From positions 2,976,001 through 3,040,000 of the forward strand of contig OY762511.1 in NCBI GenBank assembly GCA_963665925.1: DNA of 64,000 bases. Direction: 5' to 3'. How positions within the stretch are numbered: the first letter of the stretch is position 1; each line of letters begins with the position of its first letter. Both the position numbers and the translations under genes were made by a program. Source of the DNA: G963665925 sp963665925. Its GTDB lineage: Bacteria > Bacillota > Clostridia > Peptostreptococcales > Acidaminobacteraceae. Below, in pieces: positions 51,307-59,545 of the stretch. The notes under the pieces were generated by a model, which was not told the DNA's origin, ran no database searches, and saw only the letters and a list, made by a program, of their open reading frames with translations.

Positions 51307-52575
51307 ATGCGTAAATTTGCACGACTAGTTTTAGTGGCGATGCTTCTGATTCTATCAGTAGGCTGCCAGTCAGCACCTGAGGAAAGCAAACCTGTAGAGG
51401 CAGGCGATGTCGTTCAGGAAACTCAGACCACGCCTGAAGATGCACCTGATGCATGGGAAACAACACTTGAAAACGCCAAGGGTACAACGGTTACATTCTA
51501 CGGCTGGGGCGGATCGCAGCAGACCAATGAATGGTTGGACAACACTGTGGCAGACTACCTGCTGGAAAATTACGATGTGACCCTGGAACGTGTTCCAATG
51601 AATATTGATGAAATACTCAACAAGCTCCTAGGTGAGAAGCAGCTGGGTGCTGAAGGGACCATAGATGTCGTTTGGATAAATGGGGAGAACTTCTCAACAG
51701 CAAAATCAAGCGATTTGCTCTTTGGACCTTTCACAGGCAGCCTGCCTAACTTCAATCAGTATCTGAATGCTGATTCGAGAGAAGTCCAATACGATTTTGG
51801 ATTCGCAACAGATGGCTATGAAGCGCCGTACGGAAAGGCTCAATTTGTTCTAATTGCTGACAGTGCTTCAACTGAGTTCCCAAGAGACCACGAAGCCCTG
51901 CTTGCCCTTGCCAAGGCAAATCCAGGCCAGATTACATATCCTGCGCTGCCTGACTTTACGGGAAGTGCCTTTGTAAGAAATATTATTTATGATGTGCTGG
52001 GCACAGAAGCAGTTGAAAATCTGGGTACAGATAAGGAAGAAATCCGTGCAGCAATTCAACCGGCCATGGATTATCTGCTGGAGCTAAAGCCTTATCTTTG
52101 GATGGAAGGCCAGACTTACCCTGCAACAGTCGCACAGCTGGACAATATGTACTCAGATGGCGAAGTGATTCTATCTATGAGCTACAATCCAAATCATGTT
52201 GCTGGAAAGATTCACACAGGTGAATTTGCAGATACATCTGAAGCCTTTGTATTTGATAATGGTAGTGTTGGCAACACGCATTTTATGGCAATACCTGAAA
52301 ATGCAGCTAACAAGGATGGTGCAATGGTGCTGATCCATTCAATCCTTTCACCGGAGCTTCAGGCATCGAAATATGATCCTGCTACTTGGGGAGACCTGCC
52401 TGTACTCGACAACGCAAAAATGTCAGACGAAGAGAAAGCACTCTTTGAAGCGATTCCTTTAGGTCAAGGCGTTCCTTCACAGGAAGAACTGCTTTCAAAG
52501 CGCGTACCTGAGATGCCTGTTCATCTGGTACCGATCATAGAAGAAATATGGATGGAAACAATTCCAGGTGAGTAG
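51307..52575 (+). CDS. ABC importer substrate-binding lipoprotein, YnjB-like
   Basis: A 422-residue lipoprotein with signal peptide and lipobox LSVGC (Cys about 20), then a two-lobe extracytoplasmic binding fold. It resembles YnjB in length and in blocks such as TVTFYGWGGSQQTNEWLD and GTIDVVWINGENF. YnjB proteins bind an unknown ligand; in enterobacteria the locus also has an exported rhodanese, YnjE, as this one does 7 kb further on. It overlaps the first permease start by 8 bases. I infer a sulfur-containing or organic ligand, not established. Confidence 0.82.
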   Translation: MRKFARLVLVAMLLILSVGCQSAPEESKPVEAGDVVQETQTTPEDAPDAWETTLENAKGTTVTFYGWGGSQQTNEWLDNTVADYLLENYDVTLERVPMNIDEILNKLLGEKQLGAEGTIDVVWINGENFSTAKSSDLLFGPFTGSLPNFNQYLNADSREVQYDFGFATDGYEAPYGKAQFVLIADSASTEFPRDHEALLALAKANPGQITYPALPDFTGSAFVRNIIYDVLGTEAVENLGTDKEEIRAAIQPAMDYLLELKPYLWMEGQTYPATVAQLDNMYSDGEVILSMSYNPNHVAGKIHTGEFADTSEAFVFDNGSVGNTHFMAIPENAANKDGAMVLIHSILSPELQASKYDPATWGDLPVLDNAKMSDEEKALFEAIPLGQGVPSQEELLSKRVPEMPVHLVPIIEEIWMETIPGE

Positions 52576-53428
52576 GCTTAAACCCTACATTATGCTCGCA
52601 CCCGTCATGGCCCTTGTTCTGGGCGTATTCGTCGGCGGATTGATGATGGGCCTAATGCAGAGCTTGGGGTATTTTCCCGCCATAGGCATGAGGACCTTTA
52701 CGCTGGATTATTATAAGCAGGTAATAACAAATCCAGATTTCATGACCTCATTGAGCTTCAGTCTTTATATCTCACTTATATCCAGTGTTCTTGCCCTTAT
52801 CTTTGGTGTGGCACTGGCCTATTTGCTGATCAAGGGAAATTCAAAAAAACAGGTGGAAGAGATCTTGTACAAGCTGCCGATTATTGTACCGCATTCTGTT
52901 GCCGCGCTGCTTATCTATACGGTGTTTGCACAGAGTGGCATATTATCGCGCGTTCTATTTCATTTGGGTTTAATAGCGACACCTGCAGAGATGCCTGCCT
53001 TCCTGTTCGATAGAACGGGAAGGGGCATCATTCTTGCGTATTTGTGGAAAGAGATTCCTTTTATTGCAATGGTGGTTTACAGCGTGTTGAAAAGCGTATG
53101 CAACAGACTGGAAGATGCGGCGCGCAATCTTGGGGCAGACGAATGGCAGATATTCAGATATGTTATCCTACCACTCATCGCACCGACACTCGTGTCCAAC
53201 TTCGTTATCATCTTTGCATTTTCCTTTGGGGCCTTTGAGGTGCCCTATCTGCTGGGACCAACATCGCCAAGGGCCCTGCCGATACTGGCTTTTGTTGAGT
53301 ATACCAACCCTGATTTGGGCCATCGCCCCTACACCATGTCAATCAATATGATCTTGACATTCATTTCGCTCGGCTTTGTGGGTGTGATTTCGTTTCTTTT
53401 CAGGCGTATTTTCAGATATAAGATATAA
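52568..53428 (+). CDS. ABC importer permease 1
   Basis: A 286-residue membrane protein starting at GTG 52568, inside the end of the binding-protein gene. It has about six helices and the EAA loop EDAARNLGADEWQIFRYVILPLIAP (key residues E, A, G) for docking the ATPase. It forms a heterodimer with the permease at 53529. It belongs to the YnjC/spermidine-putrescine-type permeases. A long hairpin separates it from permease 2. Confidence 0.9.
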   Translation: MSRLKPYIMLAPVMALVLGVFVGGLMMGLMQSLGYFPAIGMRTFTLDYYKQVITNPDFMTSLSFSLYISLISSVLALIFGVALAYLLIKGNSKKQVEEILYKLPIIVPHSVAALLIYTVFAQSGILSRVLFHLGLIATPAEMPAFLFDRTGRGIILAYLWKEIPFIAMVVYSVLKSVCNRLEDAARNLGADEWQIFRYVILPLIAPTLVSNFVIIFAFSFGAFEVPYLLGPTSPRALPILAFVEYTNPDLGHRPYTMSINMILTFISLGFVGVISFLFRRIFRYKI

Positions 53429-53516
53429 CCCAGATTATTCACGTGATTCACGCTGAAACTCAAGTGTCCTTGTGGCGTCTTGTCTTCATGGGTGAATTTC
53501 ATGAATAGTCTGGGTT
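53427..53516 (+). repeat. 90-base imperfect hairpin between the two permease genes
   Basis: AACCCAGA-T-TATTCA (from 53427) pairs with TGAATA-G-TCTGGGTT (to 53516), with further complementarity of GTGATTCAC to GGTGAATTTCAT inside. It begins at the stop codon of permease 1 and has no U tract. It may process the transcript or be a small inserted repeat. Confidence 0.6.
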
Positions 53517-53528
53517 TGAGGTGATAAA

Positions 53529-54332
53529 ATGAACAGAAGAGCACTAATGAACTTTATGCTTTACACACTTCTGATGTGTCTGGTGCTTCCCCTTATGATC
53601 ATTGTCATATGGGCCTTTGCACGATCGTGGGCATGGCCAAATTTGCTGCCTGAGGACTGGGGCCTGAGAAGCTTCAAGTACCTGCTGGACCCACGTACAA
53701 AAACGTGGAAGATTGCCGTGACAAGCATCAGCATATCGGCATGGGTAATGCTGCTGACACTGGCAATCAGCATTCCGGCTGGGAAGGCTCTTGGACAGTA
53801 TTCTTTCCGGGGCAAGGGACTGGTGAAGACCCTTGTGCTTGCGCCGCTTGTTGTGCCAGCCATATCAGTTGCCATGGGCATACACGTGACCTTTATCAAG
53901 CTGGGTCTTGCCAACAGGATTTCCGGTGTGGTGGTCATGCATATGCTTATTGCCATGCCCTACGGCGTTCGTATATTCACCAATTACTTTGAGGTGATGG
54001 GGAACAGGCTGGAGGAAAGTGCAAAAAACCTGGGCGCCAAGCGCCATCAGGTGTTTTTTCATGTGACCCTTCCAATGATCGCGCCCGCGGTTGCTTCGGC
54101 GGGAAGCCTGATGTTCATTGTATCCCTGAGTCAGTATCTGCTGACATTTCTCATTGGCGGCGGCAGGATCATGACCATTTCCATGGTGATGATGCCCTAT
54201 ATTCAAAGTGGAGATAGAATGATGGCTTCAGTATACAGCCTGACATTCATTATAATGACGCTGGTGGTTCTTCTTGCGGTTGAACGAAGTATGAAGGCGT
54301 TTTATAAAGGCGAGAATTTTTTCATAGTATAA
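53529..54332 (+). CDS. ABC importer permease 2
   Basis: A 267-residue protein with about six helices. EESAKNLGAKRHQVFFHVTLPMIAP is the EAA loop. It is a partner of permease 1; in enterobacterial YnjC both halves are one protein of about 500 residues, so here the permease is split. SD GAGGTGA. The ATPase gene follows after 9 bases. Confidence 0.9.
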   Translation: MNRRALMNFMLYTLLMCLVLPLMIIVIWAFARSWAWPNLLPEDWGLRSFKYLLDPRTKTWKIAVTSISISAWVMLLTLAISIPAGKALGQYSFRGKGLVKTLVLAPLVVPAISVAMGIHVTFIKLGLANRISGVVVMHMLIAMPYGVRIFTNYFEVMGNRLEESAKNLGAKRHQVFFHVTLPMIAPAVASAGSLMFIVSLSQYLLTFLIGGGRIMTISMVMMPYIQSGDRMMASVYSLTFIIMTLVVLLAVERSMKAFYKGENFFIV

Positions 54333-54341
54333 GAGGCATTT

Positions 54342-55382
54342 ATGAGCAGTATAAAAGTTGAAAACATAACAAAAAAATACGATGAAACACAAGTGCTTAA
54401 AAATATATCCTTTGAAGTCAATGAAGGTGAGATGGTTTCGCTGGTGGGCCCTTCGGGAAGCGGGAAGACGACAACCCTCAGACTCCTTGCAGGACTTCTC
54501 GAACCGACATCCGGGGGAATTTTCATAGACGGAAAGAACTCTGAGACTATGACGAGCAGAGCCCGGGGGACAGTCATCGTTTTTCAGGACTATGCCCTAT
54601 TTCCGCATATGTCGGTTCTTGAGAATATCACATTCGGACTCAAGGTCCGTGGGGTAGCCCAAGGTGTCAGAAATGAAAAGGCCATGGCCCTCCTCGGACT
54701 CCTAAAAATGGACGGTTTTGAAAAGCGGTATCCAAGCGAGCTGTCTGGTGGACAAAAGCAAAGGATTGCCTTAGCGCGGGCGCTTGCCATTGAGCCCAAT
54801 GTTCTGCTTTTGGATGAGCCGTTTTCAAGCCTTGATACACATCTGAGAAGTTCCATGCGTACGCTCATTTCGGACCTGCAGCGCAAACTCAAAATCACTA
54901 CAATACTCGTAACACATGACACAGAAGAGGCACTCATGGTGTCTGATCGGGTTGCCGTTCTCCTCGATGGAAGACTTGCCCAGTTTGGAACACCAAAAGC
55001 AGTCTACAAGAAACCCCTGCGCAGAGAAATCGCACACTTCTTCGGTGACAATAATGAATTTGAATGCGATGTCGCGGACGGGTATGTTCATATGCCTGAG
55101 TCACGACTGAAAATAGATACGGATTACTCAGGCAAGGCCTATGCGGTATTCAGACGAGAATCTGTCACCATTCAGGGTGTCAGCTCTGGGCTCTGGAAAG
55201 GCAGAATTGTCGGCTGTGCTTATACAGGAAGTACAACAATTTACGAAATCGAGACAGGGCAGGGCATCATAAAGTCGGTGCAGGATGCCAATGGACCATG
55301 GGCTATCGGAGAGGACATATCTCTTTCAGTTCCAGAAAGCCAAGTGCTCGTTTACAGACACGACACAGGAGATTTACTATGA
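54342..55382 (+). CDS. ABC importer ATPase, YnjD-like
   Basis: A 346-residue ATP-binding subunit. Walker A GPSGSGKT near residue 38, Q-loop VIVFQDYALF, signature LSGGQKQR, Walker B LLLDEPFSSLD and switch VTHDTEEA. The last 110 residues form a TOBE-like regulatory domain. It powers import by permeases 1 and 2. Its stop overlaps the next gene's ATG (ATGA), which ties the importer to the transferase/kinase genes downstream. Confidence 0.94.
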   Translation: MSSIKVENITKKYDETQVLKNISFEVNEGEMVSLVGPSGSGKTTTLRLLAGLLEPTSGGIFIDGKNSETMTSRARGTVIVFQDYALFPHMSVLENITFGLKVRGVAQGVRNEKAMALLGLLKMDGFEKRYPSELSGGQKQRIALARALAIEPNVLLLDEPFSSLDTHLRSSMRTLISDLQRKLKITTILVTHDTEEALMVSDRVAVLLDGRLAQFGTPKAVYKKPLRREIAHFFGDNNEFECDVADGYVHMPESRLKIDTDYSGKAYAVFRRESVTIQGVSSGLWKGRIVGCAYTGSTTIYEIETGQGIIKSVQDANGPWAIGEDISLSVPESQVLVYRHDTGDLL

Positions 55383-56053
55383 TTTCCATTATTATTCCAA
55401 CCTATAATGAGGAAAAGACCATAGCAGATACGCTTGATCGCGTAAAAGGCCTTGAGGGTGCATTTGAAATTATCCTTGTCGATGGTGGAAGTCGGGACAG
55501 AACCACTGAAATTTCTACCCAGCATGTAAAGGTCATCACCTCTGAAAAGGGACGTGGCAATCAGATGAACTGTGGTGCCCAGCATGCAAATGGTGATATA
55601 TTGTGGTTCGTCCACTCGGATGCCCTCCTTGAAAAAGAGAGTATTTCAGCCATTGCAAATGCTGTTGCATCAGGCTGCATTGGCGGATGTCTGTCCTTAT
55701 ATTTTCATGATTACCCAACCCTGTTTATGAAATGGCTTGCGTGGTCTTCCAACCTTAGGGCCAAGCATCTCAAGCTCATGTTTGGAGATCAGGGCATTTT
55801 TGTCCGTAAGGACGTATTTGACAAGTTACAGGGGTTCAAGTCCATTCCGATTATGGAAGACTGGGATTTTTCAAAGCGTCTTAGCGCCCAGGGACCTGTA
55901 AGGGTGGTAAAGGCACGGATTGGAACCTCCGCTAGGCGGTTCCAATCCGGCGGACAGCTTCGAACCCTGCTAAAAATGCACAAGATAAAGTACAAATACC
56001 TGCGTGGTGTCCCACCAGAAGATTTGATTAAAGAATACAAGGAGATTCGCTGA
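55379..56053 (+). CDS. TIGR04283-type GT2-fold transferase
   Basis: The protein is 224 residues from ATG 55379; the longer frame from 55298 is inside the ATPase gene. GT-A fold: IIIPTYNEEKTI, VDGGSRDRT, FVHSDA (DxD-like) and the late IPIMEDWDFSKRL with acceptor-side Glu-Asp. The family, known as rSAM/selenodomain-associated transferase 2, is a short GT2 glycosyltransferase type with no membrane anchor. Overlaps at both ends show translational coupling. Donor and acceptor are unknown. Confidence 0.85.
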   Translation: MISIIIPTYNEEKTIADTLDRVKGLEGAFEIILVDGGSRDRTTEISTQHVKVITSEKGRGNQMNCGAQHANGDILWFVHSDALLEKESISAIANAVASGCIGGCLSLYFHDYPTLFMKWLAWSSNLRAKHLKLMFGDQGIFVRKDVFDKLQGFKSIPIMEDWDFSKRLSAQGPVRVVKARIGTSARRFQSGGQLRTLLKMHKIKYKYLRGVPPEDLIKEYKEIR

Positions 56054-56739
56054 TGAATGCACTGATACTCATGACACGAATACCATATGGCGGACAAACC
56101 AAGACGAGACTCATGCCCATATTGAGCCCTGAGAACTGCCAAACACTTCATCAAGCTTTTTTAGAGGATTACTATACATGTTTTGACAAGTTAGATGTTG
56201 CTTGTGACATCTTCGTCGCCTACGCGCCTGAAAACTTTACAGGTGCTTTTCTTAATACCATTCCCCATGCCTATGGTACTTTTGTCCAGAGCGGCGACAA
56301 TATAGGCGAAAGAATGTACAGGGCCTTTGAGACCCTATTTGACAGGGGCTATGACAAGATTGTTCTGGTTGGCTGCGACATACCGCATATTCAGCCCAAA
56401 ACCTATGAAAGCGCCTTTGCTCAGCTGGAGAAGAGGGATATGGTCATCTGTCCCACATACGATGGCGGTTACTGTCTCATTGGACTCAATCGAAATCATA
56501 AGGCACTCTTCATGAGCGATGTGAACTGGGGCAATCAGTCGGTAGTAGAACGCACTTTTGCAGTGGCAAATCAGCTGAATCTTAATGTGGCAATGCTGGA
56601 GAAGTACCGTGACATAGACCTGTTTGAAGACTTGATGATCCTGCGGGACCAGTTTGGCAAGGAAGGTGTGGCCTATAGTCATGTGCCGGAGAATACGTTG
56701 GACTATTTGGAAAAACTCATAGAAAAGATGGTTATATAA
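56053..56739 (+). CDS. TIGR04282-type nucleotidyl/glycosyl transferase
   Basis: A 228-residue protein. It has TRIPYGGQTKTRL at the N-terminus (nucleotide loop), VLVGCDIPHIQ and CPTYDGGYCLIGL, the diagnostic blocks of rSAM/selenodomain-associated transferase 1, a MobA/GT-A-like fold. In other bacteria it often sits beside the TIGR04283 partner, as here. It starts in the last base of the preceding stop (TGATG) and ends in the start of the kinase-like gene (TAATG). The reaction is undefined; by fold, NDP-sugar or nucleotide transfer. Confidence 0.87.
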   Translation: MNALILMTRIPYGGQTKTRLMPILSPENCQTLHQAFLEDYYTCFDKLDVACDIFVAYAPENFTGAFLNTIPHAYGTFVQSGDNIGERMYRAFETLFDRGYDKIVLVGCDIPHIQPKTYESAFAQLEKRDMVICPTYDGGYCLIGLNRNHKALFMSDVNWGNQSVVERTFAVANQLNLNVAMLEKYRDIDLFEDLMILRDQFGKEGVAYSHVPENTLDYLEKLIEKMVI

Positions 56740-57728
56740 TGCAGATTCATTTGGATAAGATCAAGTCTTACCTCCTGGAAACTGACCAGGCTGAGCGGTT
56801 TGGACTTACAGAGAAAATGCGCGTAGAGTTTCTTGCGCAGGGAGAATACAATAAGAATTTCATAGTCTGTCAGGATGATTTGAAGTATGTGTTCAGAATA
56901 AATATGGGCAGTCAGCTCAATTTGGAAAATCAAATTGAATACGAGTATGAAGCTATTAAGAAACTTGAAATCAGTGGTGTTACACCTATTGGCTACTTCT
57001 GTGACAACTCAAGAACCTACTTTGATGAAGGCGTGCTCATGATGAATTATCTTGAGGGAAGGCCCCTTGACTATGCGACGGACCTTAATAAGGCAGCTGA
57101 GATTTTCTCAAACATACATCGGTTAGAGGTTGAACCCTTTGAGTCAGTCCTCATAGAAGAATCGGACTTGTGCAGGGCACGTGTCAGGGAGGGCGCGTCC
57201 TGGCTGGCGGACTTCTGGAAGTCCGATCGCCCAGGCTCTAAAACAAAGAAAATCATCACACAGCTTTATGATTTCTGTGACCAGAACGCCCAAAGGACGG
57301 ATGCGTTTTTTGTGGCAGACCCCTGGCGTGCTGTTAACAACACTGAAGTGAACAGCCATAACTTCATTATTGGGTCGCAAAAGCACTATCTGATCGATTG
57401 GGAAAAACCGGTCATCAGTGATCCTGTCCAGGACATAACACAGTTTTTAGCCCCAACAACAACACTCTGGAAGGCAGACTATCTTCTGTCAGAGGATGAG
57501 GTCAAATGCTTTTACAGGACCTACGAAAAGGGGGCAGGCCGTCAAGTAGAAGAACGTGTGGAAGTCTATAAGCCTTATCTCTACCTACGGGCCCTTGGTT
57601 GGTGCGCTGGCGCCTGGATGTCCTATACGGACGCCTCAAGGGCAATTATGAACGAGACCACCTTTAAAGTCATTGAGCGCTACCTGGAGCCGGATTTTAT
57701 GGAAGACCTGCTTAAAGACTATCTTTAA
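56739..57728 (+). CDS. Aminoglycoside phosphotransferase (APH)-fold kinase-like protein
   Basis: A 329-residue protein with an N-lobe (YVFRINMGSQL, nucleotide Lys/Arg strand) and C-lobe of the choline/APH kinase fold. The Brenner motif reads TEVNSHNFII where the family has D-x-H-x-x-N, so the catalytic Asp is Glu and the His is Asn. The metal motif YLIDWEKP is intact. Either it is a subfamily with altered chemistry or a weak kinase. It is the last gene of the overlapping set that begins with the ABC importer; I infer phosphorylation of the imported or modified molecule. Confidence 0.78.
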   Translation: MQIHLDKIKSYLLETDQAERFGLTEKMRVEFLAQGEYNKNFIVCQDDLKYVFRINMGSQLNLENQIEYEYEAIKKLEISGVTPIGYFCDNSRTYFDEGVLMMNYLEGRPLDYATDLNKAAEIFSNIHRLEVEPFESVLIEESDLCRARVREGASWLADFWKSDRPGSKTKKIITQLYDFCDQNAQRTDAFFVADPWRAVNNTEVNSHNFIIGSQKHYLIDWEKPVISDPVQDITQFLAPTTTLWKADYLLSEDEVKCFYRTYEKGAGRQVEERVEVYKPYLYLRALGWCAGAWMSYTDASRAIMNETTFKVIERYLEPDFMEDLLKDYL

Positions 57729-57786
57729 GTCGCCATGTCATGGGTGCTGGAAGCAGTGCCGCATATTTTTTGTGAGTCAAAAAAAT

Positions 57787-57830
57787 AAAGGTTCAAAATC
57801 ATGTACAGTCATGATTTTGAACCTTTTTTT
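57787..57830. terminator. Terminator of the importer-transferase operon
   Basis: A perfect 17-bp stem AAAGGTTCAAAATCATG / CATGATTTTGAACCTTT (57787-57803 and 57810-57826), followed by T7. It also serves the convergent LysR gene. Confidence 0.95.
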
Positions 57831-57839
57831 GTAAATGGA

Positions 57840-58730
57840 TTAGCAGAATCCGCGCTTAGAAGACATGATGAAGCTTTCAAACTCAATCTCCGGCGCACAA
57901 ATCTTGTATTCCTTCAGGTGACACAGGTAGTAGTGTGCAATCAGTTCGACATCTTCAATTTCTATGGCCTTGAGCACACCGTCCTTGAGCTCGCGCTTAA
58001 TTGACATTTCAGGAATAAAGGAAATGCCTTTTCCGGAGATGACGCTGGTTTTGATGGCCTCCATGGAGTTGAGCTCGTAAATAATATTGAGGTCGGTGGT
58101 TTTGATATTGTGGTTATTGAGCGTTTCAGCAATGATTGATCGGGTTCCTGAGCCTTCTTCTCTGAAAATAAGAGGGAGTTTTTTTAACTCATCAATTGTG
58201 ATTTTGTCCTTAACTAGCGGTAAAGATGTAACAAGAAGTAGCCTGTCAGAAGTGATCTTCTTGGCGCAGAGTTTGCTGTTATCAGGTTTTCCGCTGGTTA
58301 CTCCTATATTGACCTTTCGACTTTCAAGGGATTCTATAACGTCTTTTGTGTTGACGATTTCCATTTGGATATCAATATTTTCATTGTCATTCTTAAAAAC
58401 ATAGATGCTGCAGGGCAGGGCGTATTCACCAATAGCCTTGCACGAACCGACCATGAGTTTTTTCTTTTCGTCCTTGATATTTGAGATATCTCGCTCAACG
58501 TTTTCCTGGAGTGAAAGAATGGTGCTCGCATAGTCAAACAGGACCTGACCTGCTTCTGTGAGTTCGACACCCTTGTTGCTTCGTGTAAGCAGGCAGACGC
58601 CCAGATCCTTTTCTAGCGACTGCAGTTGGAGACTTAAGCCAGGCTGTGTCAAGTGCAGGGTTTTTGCAGCTTTAGAAATACTATTGCTTTTAACGGTGAC
58701 ATAGAATGATTTTAAATAATAAAGGTTCAT
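57840..58730 (-). CDS. LysR-family regulator, CysL-like
   Basis: A 296-residue regulator. The N-terminal winged helix has LHLTQPGLSLQLQSLEKDLG, and the effector domain has GSCKAIGEYALP and LIFREEGSGTR, which match the CysL/RbcR branch. It lies between the importer operon and the rhodanese-Hdr operon, transcribed away from the latter across an inverted-repeat region, so it probably controls the right-hand half of the island. A sulfur metabolite is a plausible effector. Confidence 0.92.
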   Translation of the reverse strand: MNLYYLKSFYVTVKSNSISKAAKTLHLTQPGLSLQLQSLEKDLGVCLLTRSNKGVELTEAGQVLFDYASTILSLQENVERDISNIKDEKKKLMVGSCKAIGEYALPCSIYVFKNDNENIDIQMEIVNTKDVIESLESRKVNIGVTSGKPDNSKLCAKKITSDRLLLVTSLPLVKDKITIDELKKLPLIFREEGSGTRSIIAETLNNHNIKTTDLNIIYELNSMEAIKTSVISGKGISFIPEMSIKRELKDGVLKAIEIEDVELIAHYYLCHLKEYKICAPEIEFESFIMSSKRGFC

Positions 58731-59054
58731 AGCTACTCCTTTGTTGACTTAATAGTATTACTATACCATTTTCGTATTAATACTATCATACTATGGAATG
58801 GTTATGGACATATAAGACATTTTTTTAATGGTGATAAGGTTTCCTTATGTTTCATAATGATTGCTTATACGTTATTCACTTGAAAGATTGTTATAATTAT
58901 AACATGAATAAATCCATAGGAGTATAGTCGGGATTGAAAAACTTCTAAACGATTTGAAACACCTTCTGTATTCTTCGTGGTTTTATCATTAAGGCATATT
59001 ACGAAAATGCTAAGCGCTTGCATTGCAAAAGTAAATCATTCGAAAGGGGTTGTA
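58731..59054. promoter_or_regulatory. Divergent control region with LysR-type operator
   Basis: ATAGTATTA (58752-58760) and TAATACTAT (58778-58786) form a perfect repeat with a 17-base spacer, and ATAGT-ATT-ACTAT (58752-58764) is a nested palindrome. It begins 20 bases from the LysR start, a typical autoregulatory site. The remainder up to 59054 contains no gene I can support. Confidence 0.55.
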
Positions 59055-59456
59055 GTGATTAGATCAAAAATGTATGGTACGAGCTCTGAAGAAAACGAAA
59101 AAGTAGACCAGCTCCTTGAGCTTGTTCGCGGATTCGCAGTTGAAACACAATTAGTTGAAAATAGCCAGGATGCGATCTATAGCTGTGTTTGGACTAAGGT
59201 GGGTCTGCGGTTCCACTTGGATATGTCCAGTATGGGAACAGGGAAGTTCATCTGCCATAAAGAGGTGCGTGACCCGGTAATCTACTTGTATGCGTTTGAT
59301 CCAAGTTCGGATGATGCGATGCAGACCATTGAAAGTTTTGACATCCCAAATGGTCATCTGATGATCTATGATTCGGACGAAGATATCCAAATGTTCGCTA
59401 AAGACTTTTGGAATTTGCTGATAATGCTGAGAGCAAGCTGTGAAATACGCTCATAG
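59055..59456 (+). CDS. Unknown small protein upstream of the rhodanese gene
   Basis: I choose GTG 59055 (AAAGGGG just upstream), giving 133 residues; the frame is open back to 58977, but that part has no SD. The protein is soluble, mixed alpha/beta and acidic, with no signal peptide and no metal-binding Cys cluster (Cys occur singly). I do not recognise it. It is divergent from the LysR gene and 89 bases before an exported rhodanese, so it is probably the first gene of the rhodanese-Hdr unit. Confidence 0.55.
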   Translation: MIRSKMYGTSSEENEKVDQLLELVRGFAVETQLVENSQDAIYSCVWTKVGLRFHLDMSSMGTGKFICHKEVRDPVIYLYAFDPSSDDAMQTIESFDIPNGHLMIYDSDEDIQMFAKDFWNLLIMLRASCEIRS

Positions 59457-59545
59457 GAAAAGGTTTTGTTAGATTGGACATGCACAAACTGTGCTGGAAA
59501 AGTGCCAATAAATTAACGAAAAATGACAAGTTAAGGGGAAAGAAA

